Shown here: one piece after another, positions 18,504-29,138 of the stretch
How the letters are laid out: each line of letters begins with the position of its first letter
Position numbering within the stretch: position 1 is the stretch's first letter
NCBI RefSeq assembly: GCF_003415675.1
Contig: NZ_QFZK01000004.1
Location: forward strand, 186,001 to 250,000
Source: Rhodoferax lacus
GTDB lineage: Bacteria > Pseudomonadota > Gammaproteobacteria > Burkholderiales > Burkholderiaceae_C
Direction: 5' to 3'
Length of the DNA stretch: 64,000 nucleotides
The notes under the pieces: model-generated
Database searches by the model: none
What the model was told of the DNA's origin: nothing
Seen by the model: the letters and a program-made list of their open reading frames with translations, nothing else
Position numbers and translations under genes: made by a program

Positions 18504-19865
18504 CTAAAGAATCAGCAGCGCGCGGAAGTCATTCACATTGGTGTGCGTGGGGCCTGTCACAAACAGCGCCCCCAGCGCGTCAAAGAAACCATAGGCATCG
18601 TTGCGGTCCAGGTAGTTGCTGAGCTTAAGTCCCAAGGCCGCGGCTTGTGCCAGCGTGTCGGGCGTGACAAAGGCGCCCGCGTTGTCTTCCACGCCGTCAA
18701 TGCCATCGGTGTCTGCGGCCAGTGCGTACACACCGGGCTGGCCCTGCAGCGCCTGCGCCAGTCCCATGCAGAACTCACCCGCACGCCCGCCACGCCCGCG
18801 TGCAGCACCGGGCTGGCGCGGGCGGATGGTGACGGTGGTCTCACCGCCACTCAGGATCACGCAGGGTCGCGCAAAGGGCTGGCCCCGGTGCGCCACGGAG
18901 CGGGCCAGGGCGGCATGCACCTTGCCCACTTCGCGCGACTCGCCCTCGATTTCATCGCTCAGGATGTAGGGCGTGATGCCTGCGGCGCGGGCTGCGTCGG
19001 CCGCTGCCTCCAGTGACTGCTGCGGTGTGGCAATCAGATGCACATCGGCTTTGGCAAACACCGCATCGCCCGGTTTCACGCTCTCCAGCGCACCACTGGC
19101 CAGGGCCTGCGCCACCGCCTCGGGGATGGCAATGTGGTAGCGACGCAGGATGCCCAGGGCATCGGCGCAGGTGGTGGCGTCTGGCACCGTGGGGCCGCTG
19201 GCAATCACGCTGGCCTCGTCACCGGGAACGTCGCTGATCAGCAGGGTGAGCACGCGCGCCGGGGCGCAGGCGGCCGCAAGACGTCCGCCCTTGATGCGTG
19301 AGAGGTGCTTGCGCACGCAGTTCATCTCGCCAATGCCCGCACCACTCTCCAACAGGGCCTGGTTGACCTGCTGCTTGTCCGCCAGCGTCATGCCCTCGGC
19401 GGGCAGGGTCAAGAGCGATGAGCCGCCACCCGAGATCAGGCACAGCACCAGGTCGTCTTCGGTGAGGCCCTTGGGGAACTCCATGATGCGCTCGGCCGCG
19501 GCCACACCGGCCGCATCAGGCACCGGGTGGGACGACTCCAGAATCTCGATGCGTGGCACCAGACCCGCCGGCCGCTCGGGCGTGTGGCCGTAGCGCGTGA
19601 CCACCAGTCCGGTGAGCGGCGCGTCCTGCGGCCACAGCGCTTCCACCGCATGCGCCATGGCGCCGGCGGCCTTGCCCGCGCCCACCACCACGGTACGGCC
19701 CTTGGGGGGAGGCGGCAAGAAGGCACCCAGGGTGTGCAGCGGCATGGCGCGTCGCACGGCGGCGGCGTACAGGTGCTGCAGGAACGCAAGCGGCGCGCTG
19801 GTGGGGTCTGGGGACCGTGTGTCGGGCGTGGCGCTCAGGGCGGGGGAGGGCGTGGACGTGTGCAT
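18504..19865 (-). CDS. Glycerate 2-kinase (MOFRL family)
   Basis: A 453-residue protein with the DUF4147/MOFRL architecture: VVVGAGKAAGAMA near residue 60, LISGGGSSLLTLP, LLISDVPGDEASVIASGPT, and a C-terminal MOFRL domain ending in GPTHTNVNDFRALLI. Proteins of this type (GckA/TtuD) phosphorylate D-glycerate to 2-phosphoglycerate. It is 9 bases downstream of glucarate dehydratase on the same strand and supplies the last step of aldarate breakdown, after tartronate semialdehyde reductase. Older annotations call such proteins hydroxypyruvate reductase. Confidence 0.88.
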   Translation of the reverse strand: MHTSTPSPALSATPDTRSPDPTSAPLAFLQHLYAAAVRRAMPLHTLGAFLPPPPKGRTVVVGAGKAAGAMAHAVEALWPQDAPLTGLVVTRYGHTPERPAGLVPRIEILESSHPVPDAAGVAAAERIMEFPKGLTEDDLVLCLISGGGSSLLTLPAEGMTLADKQQVNQALLESGAGIGEMNCVRKHLSRIKGGRLAAACAPARVLTLLISDVPGDEASVIASGPTVPDATTCADALGILRRYHIAIPEAVAQALASGALESVKPGDAVFAKADVHLIATPQQSLEAAADAARAAGITPYILSDEIEGESREVGKVHAALARSVAHRGQPFARPCVILSGGETTVTIRPRQPGAARGRGGRAGEFCMGLAQALQGQPGVYALAADTDGIDGVEDNAGAFVTPDTLAQAAALGLKLSNYLDRNDAYGFFDALGALFVTGPTHTNVNDFRALLIL

Positions 19866-19874
19866 GGCTGCAAT

Positions 19875-21278
19875 TTACCGCACCAGGCAGGGTGACTTGG
19901 GATTAAAGCCCCAGCCCGGAATCAGGTACTGCATGGCCATGGCATCGTTGCGCGCGCCCAGGCCTTCCTGCAGGTAGAGTTGGTGGGCCTTTTCCACCTC
20001 CACCATGTCCAGCTCCACACCCAGGCCGGACTTGGTGGGAACGGTGATGCTGCCGTCCACAATCTGCAGCGGCTCCTGTGTCAGGCGCTGGCCGTCCTGC
20101 CAGATCCAGTGCGTATCAATCGCCGTGACCTTGCCGGGGGCGGCAGCGGCCACATGGGTGAACATGGCCAGCGAGACATCGAAGTGGTTGTTGCTGTGCG
20201 AGCCCCAGGTCAGTCCCCAGGTCTGGCAGGTCTGGGCCACGCGCACCGAGCCCTGCATGGTCCAGAAGTGCGGGTCGGCCAGGGGAATGTCTACCGACTG
20301 CAGGGCCAGGGAATGGGCCAGCTCGCGCCAGTCGGTGGCCACCATGTTGGTGGCCGTCAGCAGGCCGGTGGCGCGGCGGAATTCGGCCAGCACCTCGCGC
20401 CCGCTGAACACGCCCTCGGCACCGCAGGGGTCTTCGGCATAGGCCAGCACGTCATGCTGGTCGCGGCACAGGCGCACCGCATCTTTGAGCAGCCAGCCGC
20501 CATTGGGGTCCAGGGTGATGCGGGCCTTGGGAAAGCGCGCATGCAGGGCCTGCACGGCTTCGATTTCCTCCTCGCCGCGCAGCACGCCGCCCTTGAGCTT
20601 GAAGTCCTGGAAGCCGTAGCGCGCGTGCGCCGCCTCGGCCAGGCGTACCACGGCGTCGGCATCCATGGCTTTTTCGTGGCGCAGGCGCATCCAGTCGTCA
20701 GCCTGCTCCGGCTCACTGGCATAGGGCAGGTCGGTGGCGCTGCGGTCGCCTACATAGAACAGATAGCCCAGCACTGCCACCTTGTCACGCTGCTGGCCTT
20801 CGCCCAGCAGTGCGGCCACCGGCACGTTCAGAAACTGGCCCAGCAAATCCAGCAGGGCGCTCTCCACGGCGGTCACCGCGTGGATGGCAATGCGCAGGTC
20901 AAAGGTCTGCAGGCCGCGGCCGGCGTCGTCGCGCGCGGCAAAGGCCTCGCGCATGGCGTTGAGGACGGCGTTGTAGCGGCCCAGGCTCTGGCCCAGGATC
21001 AGGGGCTTGGCGTCTTCCAGGGTCTGGCGGATTTTTTCGCCACCGGGCACTTCGCCCACACCGGTGTGGCCGCTGCTGTCGGTCAGCAGCACCAGGTTGC
21101 GGGTGAAGAAGGGGGCATGCGCCCCGCTCAGATTCAGCAGCATGCCGTCGCGCCCGGCCACCGGAATCACGCGCATGGCGGTGATGGTGGGGCTGGCGCC
21201 TGCAGTGGCGCCCAGGTTGTGGGATGCGGGCAAGGCCGGGGAAGAAGGCGAAGTAGACGAAAAAGAGGACTCTGACAT
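19875..21278 (-). CDS. gudD: D-glucarate dehydratase
   Basis: A 467-residue enolase-superfamily enzyme with diagnostic GudD segments: [20 protein letters not shown], the catalytic K-x-K (FKLKGG), metal ligands in LDPNGG, AEDPCG and the following TNM region, the catalytic histidine in [10 protein letters not shown], and the C terminus NPKSPCLVR. It dehydrates D-glucarate (and usually L-idarate) to 5-keto-4-deoxy-D-glucarate. The N terminus has about 20 extra Ser/Ala-rich residues compared with the usual start; GGAG at 8 bases supports the ATG at 21278. A probable GntR operator lies just upstream. Confidence 0.94.
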   Translation of the reverse strand: MSESSFSSTSPSSPALPASHNLGATAGASPTITAMRVIPVAGRDGMLLNLSGAHAPFFTRNLVLLTDSSGHTGVGEVPGGEKIRQTLEDAKPLILGQSLGRYNAVLNAMREAFAARDDAGRGLQTFDLRIAIHAVTAVESALLDLLGQFLNVPVAALLGEGQQRDKVAVLGYLFYVGDRSATDLPYASEPEQADDWMRLRHEKAMDADAVVRLAEAAHARYGFQDFKLKGGVLRGEEEIEAVQALHARFPKARITLDPNGGWLLKDAVRLCRDQHDVLAYAEDPCGAEGVFSGREVLAEFRRATGLLTATNMVATDWRELAHSLALQSVDIPLADPHFWTMQGSVRVAQTCQTWGLTWGSHSNNHFDVSLAMFTHVAAAAPGKVTAIDTHWIWQDGQRLTQEPLQIVDGSITVPTKSGLGVELDMVEVEKAHQLYLQEGLGARNDAMAMQYLIPGWGFNPKSPCLVR

Positions 21279-21323
21279 GGGCTGCGCTCCAGGTTCCAGC
21301 AGCCGGAATGCTGCCTTTAAAGG

Positions 21324-21339
21324 TCAGTCATCATACAAC
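21324..21339 (-). promoter_or_regulatory. Candidate GntR operator upstream of glucarate dehydratase
   Basis: Plus-strand TCAGTCATCATACAAC matches the site at 22166-22181 at 14 of 16 positions. It lies in the 60-base gap between gudD and the end of gntR, about 50 bases before the gudD start. Two copies at the two promoters of one pathway suggest a binding site of the GntR regulator encoded between them. Confidence 0.5.
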
Positions 21340-22118
21340 TAAAGCGTCTCTGTCTGGGACTTTTTGAGCCGGTCCTTGCTGTTGGCCAGGTGCGTGCGCA
21401 TGGCGGCGCGGGCCGCATCCGTGTCCTGGTTGCGGATGGCGCTGAAGATGCTTTCATGTTCGCCATGGACCCGGCGCAGGTAGGCCAGACGGCCCTCGGG
21501 CGCGCTGTTGGGCGTGTTGACGCGGGTGCGCGGAATGATCATGGTGCCCAGATACGTCATCAGGTCGGCAAAGTGGCGGTTGCCGGTAGCGCGTGCCACC
21601 TCCATATGGAACTGGAAGTCCGAGGGCACGGCATCCGAGTCGTCTTCTATGGCTTCGGCAAAGGCATTCAGCATGGCCTGCATGCTCTCCAGATTCTGCG
21701 CGGTGCGGCGTTGCGCGGCCAGGCCGGCGGCCTCGGTTTCCAGGCTGATACGCAGCTCCAGCAGGGCGATCACGTCGGAGACGGTGGCAAAGTCCACGGC
21801 CGCAATCTTGAAATTGCCGCTGTCTTCGGCGGCCAGCGCGAAGGTGCCCACGCCGTGGCGCGTCTCCACCAGGCGGTTGGCCTGCAGGCGCGAGATGGCC
21901 TCGCGCACCACGGTGCGGCTGACATCAAAGCGGGCCACGATCTCGGACTCGGTGGGCAATTTTTCGCCGGGTTTGATGGCGCCTTCGCGGATGCTGGTGG
22001 CCAGGCTTTCCATCACCTCGTTGACCAGTCCGCGGGCGCGGCGTGGTCGCGCTGCACCTGCGGCCTGCGCGGCAGCACCACCGGATGGGGTGGGGCTAGG
22101 GGTTTGTACTAGGTTCAT
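21339..22118 (-). CDS. GntR/FadR-subfamily transcriptional regulator of aldarate genes
   Basis: A 259-residue FadR-type regulator. The winged helix spans about residues 32-100 (LATSIREGAIKPGEKLPTESEIVARFDVSRTVVREAISRL), and the all-helical FCD ligand domain fills the rest (EFQFHME-like FQFHMEVARATGN, HxxI segments). An alanine-rich N-terminal extension of about 30 residues precedes it. AAGGA stands 8 bases before the ATG. It is divergent from uronate dehydrogenase and upstream of gudD on the same strand. It is most likely a repressor released by an aldarate or uronate. Confidence 0.9.
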   Translation of the reverse strand: MNLVQTPSPTPSGGAAAQAAGAARPRRARGLVNEVMESLATSIREGAIKPGEKLPTESEIVARFDVSRTVVREAISRLQANRLVETRHGVGTFALAAEDSGNFKIAAVDFATVSDVIALLELRISLETEAAGLAAQRRTAQNLESMQAMLNAFAEAIEDDSDAVPSDFQFHMEVARATGNRHFADLMTYLGTMIIPRTRVNTPNSAPEGRLAYLRRVHGEHESIFSAIRNQDTDAARAAMRTHLANSKDRLKKSQTETL

Positions 22119-22165
22119 GGAAAAGTCCTTGACTTGGCTGCTGGGGGTCTCGACAATTTAACACA

Positions 22166-22181
22166 TCAGACAACATACAAC
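22166..22181 (+). promoter_or_regulatory. Candidate GntR operator in the gntR/udh divergent promoter
   Basis: TCAGACAACATACAAC is the second copy of the motif found before gudD. The surrounding bases form three tandem heptamers, CAGACAA-CATACAA-CAGACAA, at 22167-22187. It lies 22 bases before the udh start, where a repressor would block transcription. Confidence 0.5.
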
Positions 22182-22202
22182 AGACAAGATTTCTCTAAAA
22201 CT

Positions 22203-23030
22203 ATGACCACCAAAGTACACCACACTTTGCTCCTGACCGGTGCGGCCGGGGGCGTGGGCACCGCACTGCGCGAGCGCCTGAAGGCCAATTGCGAGGTGCT
22301 GCGCCTGTCTGCGCGCAGCGACTTTGGGCCGGCCAGAGAAGGCGAAGAAATCGTGCTGGCCGACCTGGCTGATGCAGCCCAGGTGTCAGACATGGTCAAG
22401 GGTTGCCAGGCCATTGTGCACATGGGCGGCGTGTCGGTGGAAGGCCCGTTTGATCCCATCTTGCAAAGCAATATCCTGGGCGTGTACAACCTGTACGAGG
22501 CCGCACGCCAGCACGGCGTGAAGCGGGTGATCTTTGCCAGCTCCAACCACGTCACCGGCTTTTACCGCCAGAACGAGACCATCACCCCGGCCCACCCGCC
22601 GCGCCCGGACAGCCTGTATGGCGTCTCCAAGGCCTTTGGCGAAGACCTCTCGCGCATGTACTTTGACCGCTACGGCATCGAGACCGCCTGCGTGCGCATT
22701 GGCTCTTCGTTTGCCGAACCCAAAGACCGGCGCATGCTGGCGAGTTGGCTGAGCTTTGACGACCTGCACCGCCTGATTACTGCCTGCCTGACCACGCCGG
22801 TGCTGGGCCACAGCATCATCTTCGGCATCTCCGACAACGCGGTGGCCTGGTATGACAACGACAGTGTGCGCACCATCGGCTACCGGCCGAAGGACAGCTC
22901 GGATGTGTTTCGGGATGCCATCTACGCGCGCACCCCGGAGCCCGACCTGAGCGACCCCTGCGTGCAGTTTCAGGGTGGCGGCTTTCTGATGGCCGGCATC
23001 CCCATGACCGCCCACAAGAACGGCAAGTAA
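22203..23030 (+). CDS. udh: Uronate dehydrogenase (NAD-dependent epimerase/dehydratase family)
   Basis: A 275-residue short-chain extended-type dehydrogenase. It has TGAAGGVGTALRERL as the NAD loop, SSNHVTGFY, and the catalytic YGVSK (Tyr-x-x-x-Lys), with VRIGSSF following. Length and motifs fit uronate dehydrogenase, which oxidises galacturonate or glucuronate to the aldaro-lactone. The neighbouring lactonase, TRAP transporter and aldarate dehydratases support this over an epimerase function. The ATG at 22203 is preferred to an upstream in-frame start at 22134, which would run across the putative operator. Confidence 0.86.
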   Translation: MTTKVHHTLLLTGAAGGVGTALRERLKANCEVLRLSARSDFGPAREGEEIVLADLADAAQVSDMVKGCQAIVHMGGVSVEGPFDPILQSNILGVYNLYEAARQHGVKRVIFASSNHVTGFYRQNETITPAHPPRPDSLYGVSKAFGEDLSRMYFDRYGIETACVRIGSSFAEPKDRRMLASWLSFDDLHRLITACLTTPVLGHSIIFGISDNAVAWYDNDSVRTIGYRPKDSSDVFRDAIYARTPEPDLSDPCVQFQGGGFLMAGIPMTAHKNGK

Positions 23031-23034
23031 AGCC

Positions 23035-23985
23035 ATGTCGCGTGTTTCCACCCGCAGCGCCGAGCGCGTGCTGGACGTGCACAACAGCACCGGCGAGAGC
23101 CCGGTCTGGCATGCCGCCGAGCAGGCCCTGTACTGGGTCGATATCCCCGCGAAGCAGCTGCACCGGTTGCAGCCGCAAAGCGGCCGGCACCAGGTGTGGA
23201 GTGCGCCCGAAATGCTGGCCTGCATCGTGCGCGGCAGCGCCCCCACGCAATGGGTGGTGGGTGCCGAGAGCGGCCTGTTCGCGCTGGACACCAGCCGCGA
23301 CGACACGCTGGGCTTCACGCGCCTGGCCGCGGTGGACCATGCACTGCCCGGCATGCGTTTCAATGATGGCCGCTGCGACCGCCAGGGCCGCTTTCTGGCC
23401 GGCACCATGCTGATGGACATGGCCGCTGCACGCGCGGTGGGCCAGATCTACCAGTTGCAGGCCGATGGCGCCTTGCGTTCGCTGCTGCAGGGTTTTATTA
23501 CGCCCAACGGCATGGCCTTCAGCCCGGATGGCCGCACCATGTACCTGAGCGACTCGCACGCCAGCGTGCGCCAGGTCTGGGCCTATGACTACGACACCGC
23601 GCAGGGCCTGCCCACCAGGCCGCGCCCCTTTATTGATATGGCCGGCTTTGCTGGGCGACCGGATGGTGCGGCCATGGATACCGACGGCTGCTACTGGATT
23701 TGCGGCAACGACGCCGGTCTGGTGCACCGCTACACGCCTGCGGGCGTGCTGGACATGTCGGTAGCTCTGCCCGCAGCCAAGCCCGCCATGTGTGCCTTTG
23801 GTGGCGCTGACATGCGCACCCTGTACATCACCACCATCCGCCCTGCAGGCAGCGCGGCGGATGCACTGGATGGCGGCTTGTTCGCCATCCACCTGCCCGC
23901 TGTGCAAGGCCTGGCCGAGCCTGCGTTGGCCCATTTTTCTGTTCCCGTTTCAACCACCCAAAACCATTTCCAGGAGACACCATGA
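23035..23985 (+). CDS. SMP-30/gluconolactonase-family lactonase
   Basis: A 316-residue six-bladed beta-propeller protein. The calcium-site residues are in GESPVW (Glu), RFNDGRCD and TPNGMAFS (Asn), and YLSDSHA (Asp), the standard SMP-30 set. In this context it should hydrolyse the galactaro- or glucaro-lactone made by uronate dehydrogenase to the open aldarate. It starts 4 bases after udh, and its last codons overlap the TRAP binding-protein start by 4 bases (ATGA), so translation is probably coupled. Confidence 0.87.
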   Translation: MSRVSTRSAERVLDVHNSTGESPVWHAAEQALYWVDIPAKQLHRLQPQSGRHQVWSAPEMLACIVRGSAPTQWVVGAESGLFALDTSRDDTLGFTRLAAVDHALPGMRFNDGRCDRQGRFLAGTMLMDMAAARAVGQIYQLQADGALRSLLQGFITPNGMAFSPDGRTMYLSDSHASVRQVWAYDYDTAQGLPTRPRPFIDMAGFAGRPDGAAMDTDGCYWICGNDAGLVHRYTPAGVLDMSVALPAAKPAMCAFGGADMRTLYITTIRPAGSAADALDGGLFAIHLPAVQGLAEPALAHFSVPVSTTQNHFQETP

Positions 23986-24950
23986 AACACGCCCCCCAAC
24001 TGATCGCCACCGCTGTGGCAGCACTTGCCCTTAGCGCACAGGCCACCGAATTCAAGTCCTCCGACGTGCACAACTCCGATGACTACCCCACGGTCACAGC
24101 CGTCAAATTCATGGGCGAGCAGCTCAACAAAGCCTCGGGTGGAAAGCACTCCATCAAAGTCTTCAACAAGGGCGCGCTGGGCACCGAAAAGGAAACCATT
24201 GACCAGGTGAAGATCGGCGCGCTGGACATGACGCGCGTGAACATCAGCCCCATGAACTCGATCTGCGCCAAGACCAACATCCCGGTGCTGCCCTTCCTGT
24301 TCCGTTCGGTGGACCATCTGCACAAGGTGCTGGACGGCCCGATTGGCGCCGAAATTGCCAAGGATTGCGAAGCCCAGGGCTTTGTGCTGCTGGCCTATTA
24401 CGACTCGGGCTCGCGCTCCATCTACAGCAAGAAGCCGGTCAAGACCGTGGCCGACACCAAGGGCATGAAGATCCGCGTGCAACAGTCGGACCTGTGGGTG
24501 GCCGTGGCAGGTGCCATGGGTGCCAACCCCACGCCGATGCCCGCAGGCGAAGTGCTCACCGCGCTGAAGACCGGCCTGGTGGATGCCGCCGAGAACAACT
24601 ACCCCTCCTACGGCTCGGGCTTCCGCCACTTCGAGGCGGCCAAGTACTACAACAAGACCGAGCACTCCATGGCCCCCGAGGTGCTGCTGTTCTCCAAGCT
24701 GTCCTGGGACAAGCTGCCCAAAGCCGAGCAGGACATGGTGCGCGCCGCAGCCACCGCCTCGGTGGACTTCAACCGCAAGGCCTGGGCTGCCTATGAGAAG
24801 AAAGAGTTCGACATGGTCAAGGCCGCTGGCAGCGAGATCGTGGAAGTGGACAAGAAGTCCTTCCAGGACGCCATGGCCCCGGTGTATGAGAAGTTCGCCG
24901 CTACGCCCGACATGAAGCGTCTGGTCAAGGCCGTGCAGGACACCAAGTAA
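23982..24950 (+). CDS. TRAP transporter substrate-binding protein (DctP family)
   Basis: A 322-residue periplasmic protein. The first 21 residues are a signal peptide ending LSAQA. The mature part has the DctP features [69 protein letters not shown], with the conserved arginine of KIRVQ that binds the substrate carboxylate. AGGAG stands upstream. Given its position between uronate oxidation genes and galactarate dehydratase, it likely binds galacturonate, glucuronate or an aldarate. Confidence 0.92.
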   Translation: MKHAPQLIATAVAALALSAQATEFKSSDVHNSDDYPTVTAVKFMGEQLNKASGGKHSIKVFNKGALGTEKETIDQVKIGALDMTRVNISPMNSICAKTNIPVLPFLFRSVDHLHKVLDGPIGAEIAKDCEAQGFVLLAYYDSGSRSIYSKKPVKTVADTKGMKIRVQQSDLWVAVAGAMGANPTPMPAGEVLTALKTGLVDAAENNYPSYGSGFRHFEAAKYYNKTEHSMAPEVLLFSKLSWDKLPKAEQDMVRAAATASVDFNRKAWAAYEKKEFDMVKAAGSEIVEVDKKSFQDAMAPVYEKFAATPDMKRLVKAVQDTK

Positions 24951-24955
24951 AGCCC

Positions 24956-25450
24956 ATGGCCCTGTACACCCGCCTGTGCGCCACCCTGTCCAAGCTCAGC
25001 CTGATGCTGGCGGTGGTGGGCCTCATCGTGCTGATCGCCTGCGTGCAATACCAGGTGATCGGGCGCTATGTTTTCAACGACACGCCGACCTGGGCCGAGG
25101 CCCTGGCCCTGCTGCTGGTGCTCTACATCACGTCCCTGGGCGTGGCCGTGGGGGTACGCGATGCAGGCCACATCGGCATGGATTCCATCATCACGCTGCT
25201 GCCCGAGCGCCTGCGGCTCAAGCTGGAGATCGTCATCCATGTGCTGGTGGGGGCGTTCGGCGCACTCATGGCCTACAACGGCTATGTCTGGGCGGTCCTG
25301 AAGTGGAATGACCAAAAGCCCATGCTGCCGGTGCCCTCAGGCGTGGACTATGTGCCTCTGGTCATTGCCGGCGTGCTGGTGGTGCTTTTTACGATTGAAC
25401 ATGTAATCGCCCTGGTGCAGGGCAAGGAAGTGGTGCCAGCATGGAATTGA
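24956..25450 (+). CDS. TRAP transporter small membrane subunit (DctQ family)
   Basis: A 164-residue protein with four hydrophobic segments, as expected for DctQ (about residues 15-37, 50-72, 90-112 and 127-150). It includes the family segment QYQVIGRYVFNDTPTWAEALALLLVLYITSLG. It starts 5 bases after the binding-protein stop and overlaps the large subunit by 10 bases. Confidence 0.9.
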   Translation: MALYTRLCATLSKLSLMLAVVGLIVLIACVQYQVIGRYVFNDTPTWAEALALLLVLYITSLGVAVGVRDAGHIGMDSIITLLPERLRLKLEIVIHVLVGAFGALMAYNGYVWAVLKWNDQKPMLPVPSGVDYVPLVIAGVLVVLFTIEHVIALVQGKEVVPAWN

Positions 25451-26736
25451 CTGTTCTGGGAGTGAGCTTCTCCCTGCTCTTGCTCATCGGCGTGCCCGTG
25501 GGCTTTGCCGTGGGCCTGTCCTCGGTGGCCACCATCATCGCGGCCGGCCTGCCGGTGGCGGTGGTGTTCCAGAAGATGGTGGGGGGCATGCAGGTGTTTT
25601 CCTTTCTCGCCATTCCCTTCTTCATCTTCGCCGGCGAGCTCATGCTGCATGGCGGCATTGCGCAGCGCATCGTGCGTTTTGCCAACAGCCTGGTAGGCCA
25701 TGTGCGTGGGGGCCTGGGTATGTCCAACGTGCTGGGCTGCACCCTGTTTGGCGGCGTGGCCGGTTCGCCCCTGGCCGACGTGTCAGCCATGGGCTCGGTG
25801 ATGATTCCGCTGATGAAGAAGGAGGGCTATGACACCGACTATGCGGTCAACGTCACCACCCATGCCTCCCTGGTGGGCGCCCTCATGCCCACCAGCCACA
25901 ACCTGATTCTCTACACCCTGGCCACCGCCGGCATTGCTTCGGTCAGCGTGCTGGGCATGATCCTGGCCTGCCTGATTCCGGCCGTGCTGCTGACCTTGCT
26001 CAATCTGCTGGCGGCCTACGGTGTGGCGGTCCAGCGTGGCTACCCCACGCGCGGCGCCTTCAAGGGCTGGGGCGAGGTCTTCAACAGTTTCATGGCCGCA
26101 CTGCCGGGCCTCTTGATCATTGCCATCATCCTGGTGGGAATCTTGTCGGGTGTGTTCACGGCCACCGAGTCGGCGGCCACGGCGGTGCTGTGGGCCCTGC
26201 TGGTCACCGGCCTGGCCTACCGCTCCCTGTCCTGGAAGGACTTCATTGCCTCCTGCGCCAAGGCCTGCAAGACCACCGGCGTGGTGCTGTTCCTGATTGG
26301 TATCTCGGCGGCCTTTGGCTACTTCCTGGCCATGTACGAAGTGCCCCAGCGCACCGGCGATTTGATGGCCAGCTTTACGCAGACGCCGTGGATGATTTTC
26401 CTCTCGGTCAACATCATCCTGTTTCTGCTGGGCACCTTTCTGGACATGGCACCCACGCTGCTGATCTGCACGCCCATCTTCCTGCCGATCTGCCAGAAGT
26501 ACGGCATGGATGCCTCGCAGTTCGGCGTGATGATGCTGCTCAACTGCGCCCTGGGCCTGAACACCCCGCCGGTGGGCAGCACCCAGTTTGTGGGCTGCGC
26601 CATTGGCGGCATATCGGTGGGTGAGGTGATGCGCTCCATCTGGCCGTTCTATGGTGCCCTGCTGGCGTGCCTGATGCTGGTGACCTATGTGCCCGCGTTC
26701 TCGCTGTGGCTGCCGCACTTTGTAATGTTCAACTAA
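25441..26736 (+). CDS. TRAP transporter large membrane subunit (DctM family)
   Basis: A 431-residue sodium-driven permease subunit with about 12 hydrophobic segments. It has the DctM signatures [49 protein letters not shown] and [13 protein letters not shown]. It forms the transporter with the two preceding genes for uptake of a uronate or aldarate. It starts inside the end of dctQ. Confidence 0.93.
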   Translation: MELTVLGVSFSLLLLIGVPVGFAVGLSSVATIIAAGLPVAVVFQKMVGGMQVFSFLAIPFFIFAGELMLHGGIAQRIVRFANSLVGHVRGGLGMSNVLGCTLFGGVAGSPLADVSAMGSVMIPLMKKEGYDTDYAVNVTTHASLVGALMPTSHNLILYTLATAGIASVSVLGMILACLIPAVLLTLLNLLAAYGVAVQRGYPTRGAFKGWGEVFNSFMAALPGLLIIAIILVGILSGVFTATESAATAVLWALLVTGLAYRSLSWKDFIASCAKACKTTGVVLFLIGISAAFGYFLAMYEVPQRTGDLMASFTQTPWMIFLSVNIILFLLGTFLDMAPTLLICTPIFLPICQKYGMDASQFGVMMLLNCALGLNTPPVGSTQFVGCAIGGISVGEVMRSIWPFYGALLACLMLVTYVPAFSLWLPHFVMFN

Positions 26737-26740
26737 AGCC

Positions 26741-28303
26741 ATGGGCAACACACAGAGCACACCCATGAAGCCCCTGACCATCCGCATGCACGCGGGCGAC
26801 AACGTCGCCATCGTGGCCAATGACGGGGGACTGGGTCCGGGCACGCTGCTGGACGATGGCCTGCGCCTGCTGGACCGCGTGCCGCAAGGCCACAAGGTGG
26901 CGCTGGTGGCGATCGCCAAGGACGCGCCCGTCATCCGCTACAACGTGCCCATCGGCTATGCCATCAAGGACATCGCCGCTGGTGCCTGGGTGCATGAGCG
27001 CCTGCTGCACATGCCCGCCGCGCGCAGCCTGGATGACCTGCCCATGGCCAACAACCAGCCCGCAGCGCTGGAGCCCCTGGAGGGCTACACCTTCCAGGGC
27101 TACCGCAATGCCGACGGCTCGGTGGGCACGCGCAACATCCTGGCCATCACCACCACCGTGCAATGCGTGGCCGGAGTGGTGGACTTTGCGGTGCAGCGCA
27201 TCAAGGCCGAACTGCTGCCGCGTTTTTCGAACGTGGACGACGTGGTGGGGCTGGAGCATGCCTATGGCTGCGGCGTGGCCATCGACGCGCCCGACGCCAT
27301 CATCCCCATCCGCACCCTGCGCAACATCAGCCGCAACCCCAACTTTGGTGGCGAGGTGATGGTGGTCAGCCTGGGCTGCGAGAAGCTGCAGCCCGAGCGC
27401 CTGCTGCCTCCCGGCAGCATTGAACTGAAGTCCGGCGAGGTGCTGGACGTGGTCTGCCTGCAGGCCGAGGCGCACGTGGGCTTTATGTCCATGGTGGACT
27501 CCATCCTGGCTTCGGCCGAGAAGCATCTGGCGCGTCTGGATGCCCGTCGCCGCGAGACCGTGCCTGCCAGTGAACTGCTGGTGGGCGTGCAGTGCGGTGG
27601 CAGCGATGCCTTCTCGGGTGTGACGGCCAACCCGGCCGTGGGCTTTTGCACCGACCTGCTGGTGCGCGCCGGTGCTACCGTGCTGTTCTCCGAGACCACC
27701 GAAGTGCGCGACGCCGTGGACCAGATGACGGCCCGCGCCACCACGCCCGAGGTGGCCCAGGCCATGGCCCGCGAGATGGCCTGGTACGACGCCTACCTGG
27801 GCCGCGGCAGTGCCGACCGCAGCGCCAACACCACGCCGGGCAACAAGGCCGGAGGCCTGTCCAACATTGTTGAGAAGGCCATGGGCTCCATCATCAAGTC
27901 CGGCACCGTGCCCATCAGTGCCGTGCTCTCGCCGGGCGAGAAGGCCAGCACGCGCGGCCTGGTCTACGCCGCAACGCCTGCCAGCGATTTCATCTGCGGC
28001 ACGCTGCAACTGGCAGCCGGCATGAACATGCATGTGTTCACCACCGGGCGCGGTACGCCCTATGGCCTGGCCCCGTGCCCGGTCATCAAGGTGGCCACGC
28101 GCACCGACCTGGCCACGCGCTGGCACGACCTGATGGATGTGAACGCCGGGCGCATTGCCGATGGCCAGGCCTCGATTGCCGATGTCGGCTGGGAACTCTT
28201 TCACCTGCTGCTGGCTGTGGCCAGCGGCGAGAAGAAAACCTGGGCCGAACACTGGAAGCTGCACAACGCATTGGTGCTGTTCAACCCCGCACCCATTACC
28301 TGA
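26741..28303 (+). CDS. garD: Galactarate dehydratase (UxaA/GarD family)
   Basis: A 520-residue member of the altronate/galactarate dehydratase family. An N-terminal SAF-like domain (about 1-100) leads into [85 protein letters not shown] and the ending FNPAPIT, as in GarD. It dehydrates galactarate to 5-keto-4-deoxyglucarate with Fe(II). Together with gudD it lets the cell use aldarates derived from both galacturonate and glucuronate. A second ATG at 26765 is possible. It is 4 bases after dctM. Confidence 0.88.
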   Translation: MGNTQSTPMKPLTIRMHAGDNVAIVANDGGLGPGTLLDDGLRLLDRVPQGHKVALVAIAKDAPVIRYNVPIGYAIKDIAAGAWVHERLLHMPAARSLDDLPMANNQPAALEPLEGYTFQGYRNADGSVGTRNILAITTTVQCVAGVVDFAVQRIKAELLPRFSNVDDVVGLEHAYGCGVAIDAPDAIIPIRTLRNISRNPNFGGEVMVVSLGCEKLQPERLLPPGSIELKSGEVLDVVCLQAEAHVGFMSMVDSILASAEKHLARLDARRRETVPASELLVGVQCGGSDAFSGVTANPAVGFCTDLLVRAGATVLFSETTEVRDAVDQMTARATTPEVAQAMAREMAWYDAYLGRGSADRSANTTPGNKAGGLSNIVEKAMGSIIKSGTVPISAVLSPGEKASTRGLVYAATPASDFICGTLQLAAGMNMHVFTTGRGTPYGLAPCPVIKVATRTDLATRWHDLMDVNAGRIADGQASIADVGWELFHLLLAVASGEKKTWAEHWKLHNALVLFNPAPIT

Positions 28304-28322
28304 ACACACAAGGCCCCAAGCC

Positions 28323-29105
28323 ATGACACAACATACACCCTACCAATCCTTCCCCAACACCTTCAAGCAGCAACTGCTGGCGGGCCAGCGCCTGATTGGC
28401 TGCTGGTGCTCGCTGGCCAGCCCGGTAGCCACCGAAGTGCTGGGCGTGGCCGGTTTTGACTGGATCCTGCTGGACGGCGAACACTCGCCCAACGACGCCA
28501 TCACCTTCGTGCCGCAGCTGATGGCCCTCAAAGACAGCCGCAGCGCGCCGGTGGTGCGCCCCACCTGCAACAACACGGTGGAAATCAAGCGCCTGCTGGA
28601 CGCCGGCTTCTACAACTTCCTGATCCCCATGGTGCAAAGCGCCGAAGATGCAGCCGAGGCCGTGGCCGCCACCCGCTACCCGCCAGAAGGTGTGCGTGGC
28701 GTGTCAGTGGCCCAGCGCAGCAACCGCTATGGCACGGTGCCCAATTACTTCCAGGACATCAACCGCCAGATCAGCGTGATGGTGCAGATCGAAAGCCCGC
28801 AGGGCGTGGCCGCAGCAGCGGATATCGCCGCCACCCCCGGCGTGGATGGCGTGTTCGTGGGCCCCAGCGATCTGGCCGCCACCTACGGTCACCTGGGCAA
28901 CGCCGCGCACCCGGAGGTGCAGGCCGCCATTGCGCACATTTTTGCAACCGCCAAACAAGCGGGCAAGGCCAGCGGCATCCTGGCACCGGTGGAAGCCGAT
29001 GCCCGCCGCTACATGGCCATGGGCGCCACGTTTGTGGCCGTGGGCAGTGACCTGGGCGCCTTCCGCAGCGCCACCCAGGCGCTCAAAGACCGCTACGCCG
29101 CCTGA
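28323..29105 (+). CDS. garL: 5-keto-4-deoxy-D-glucarate aldolase (HpcH/HpaI family)
   Basis: A 260-residue class II pyruvate aldolase with [11 protein letters not shown] (catalytic His), VVRPTCNN (pyruvate-binding Arg), MVQIESPQG and [12 protein letters not shown] (metal Glu and Asp). GarL splits 5-keto-4-deoxyglucarate into pyruvate and tartronate semialdehyde. The ATG at 28323 is 19 bases after garD; the longer frame from 28155 lies inside garD and is ignored. The next gene reduces its product. Confidence 0.92.
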   Translation: MTQHTPYQSFPNTFKQQLLAGQRLIGCWCSLASPVATEVLGVAGFDWILLDGEHSPNDAITFVPQLMALKDSRSAPVVRPTCNNTVEIKRLLDAGFYNFLIPMVQSAEDAAEAVAATRYPPEGVRGVSVAQRSNRYGTVPNYFQDINRQISVMVQIESPQGVAAAADIAATPGVDGVFVGPSDLAATYGHLGNAAHPEVQAAIAHIFATAKQAGKASGILAPVEADARRYMAMGATFVAVGSDLGAFRSATQALKDRYAA

Positions 29106-29138
29106 TCCATTTTTCAACCCCCTTCACGATTCAACAAC

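Noticed and set aside
26729..28324. A 531-codon open frame antisense to galactarate dehydratase
   Set aside because: It is a reverse shadow of a gene with full-length family motifs.
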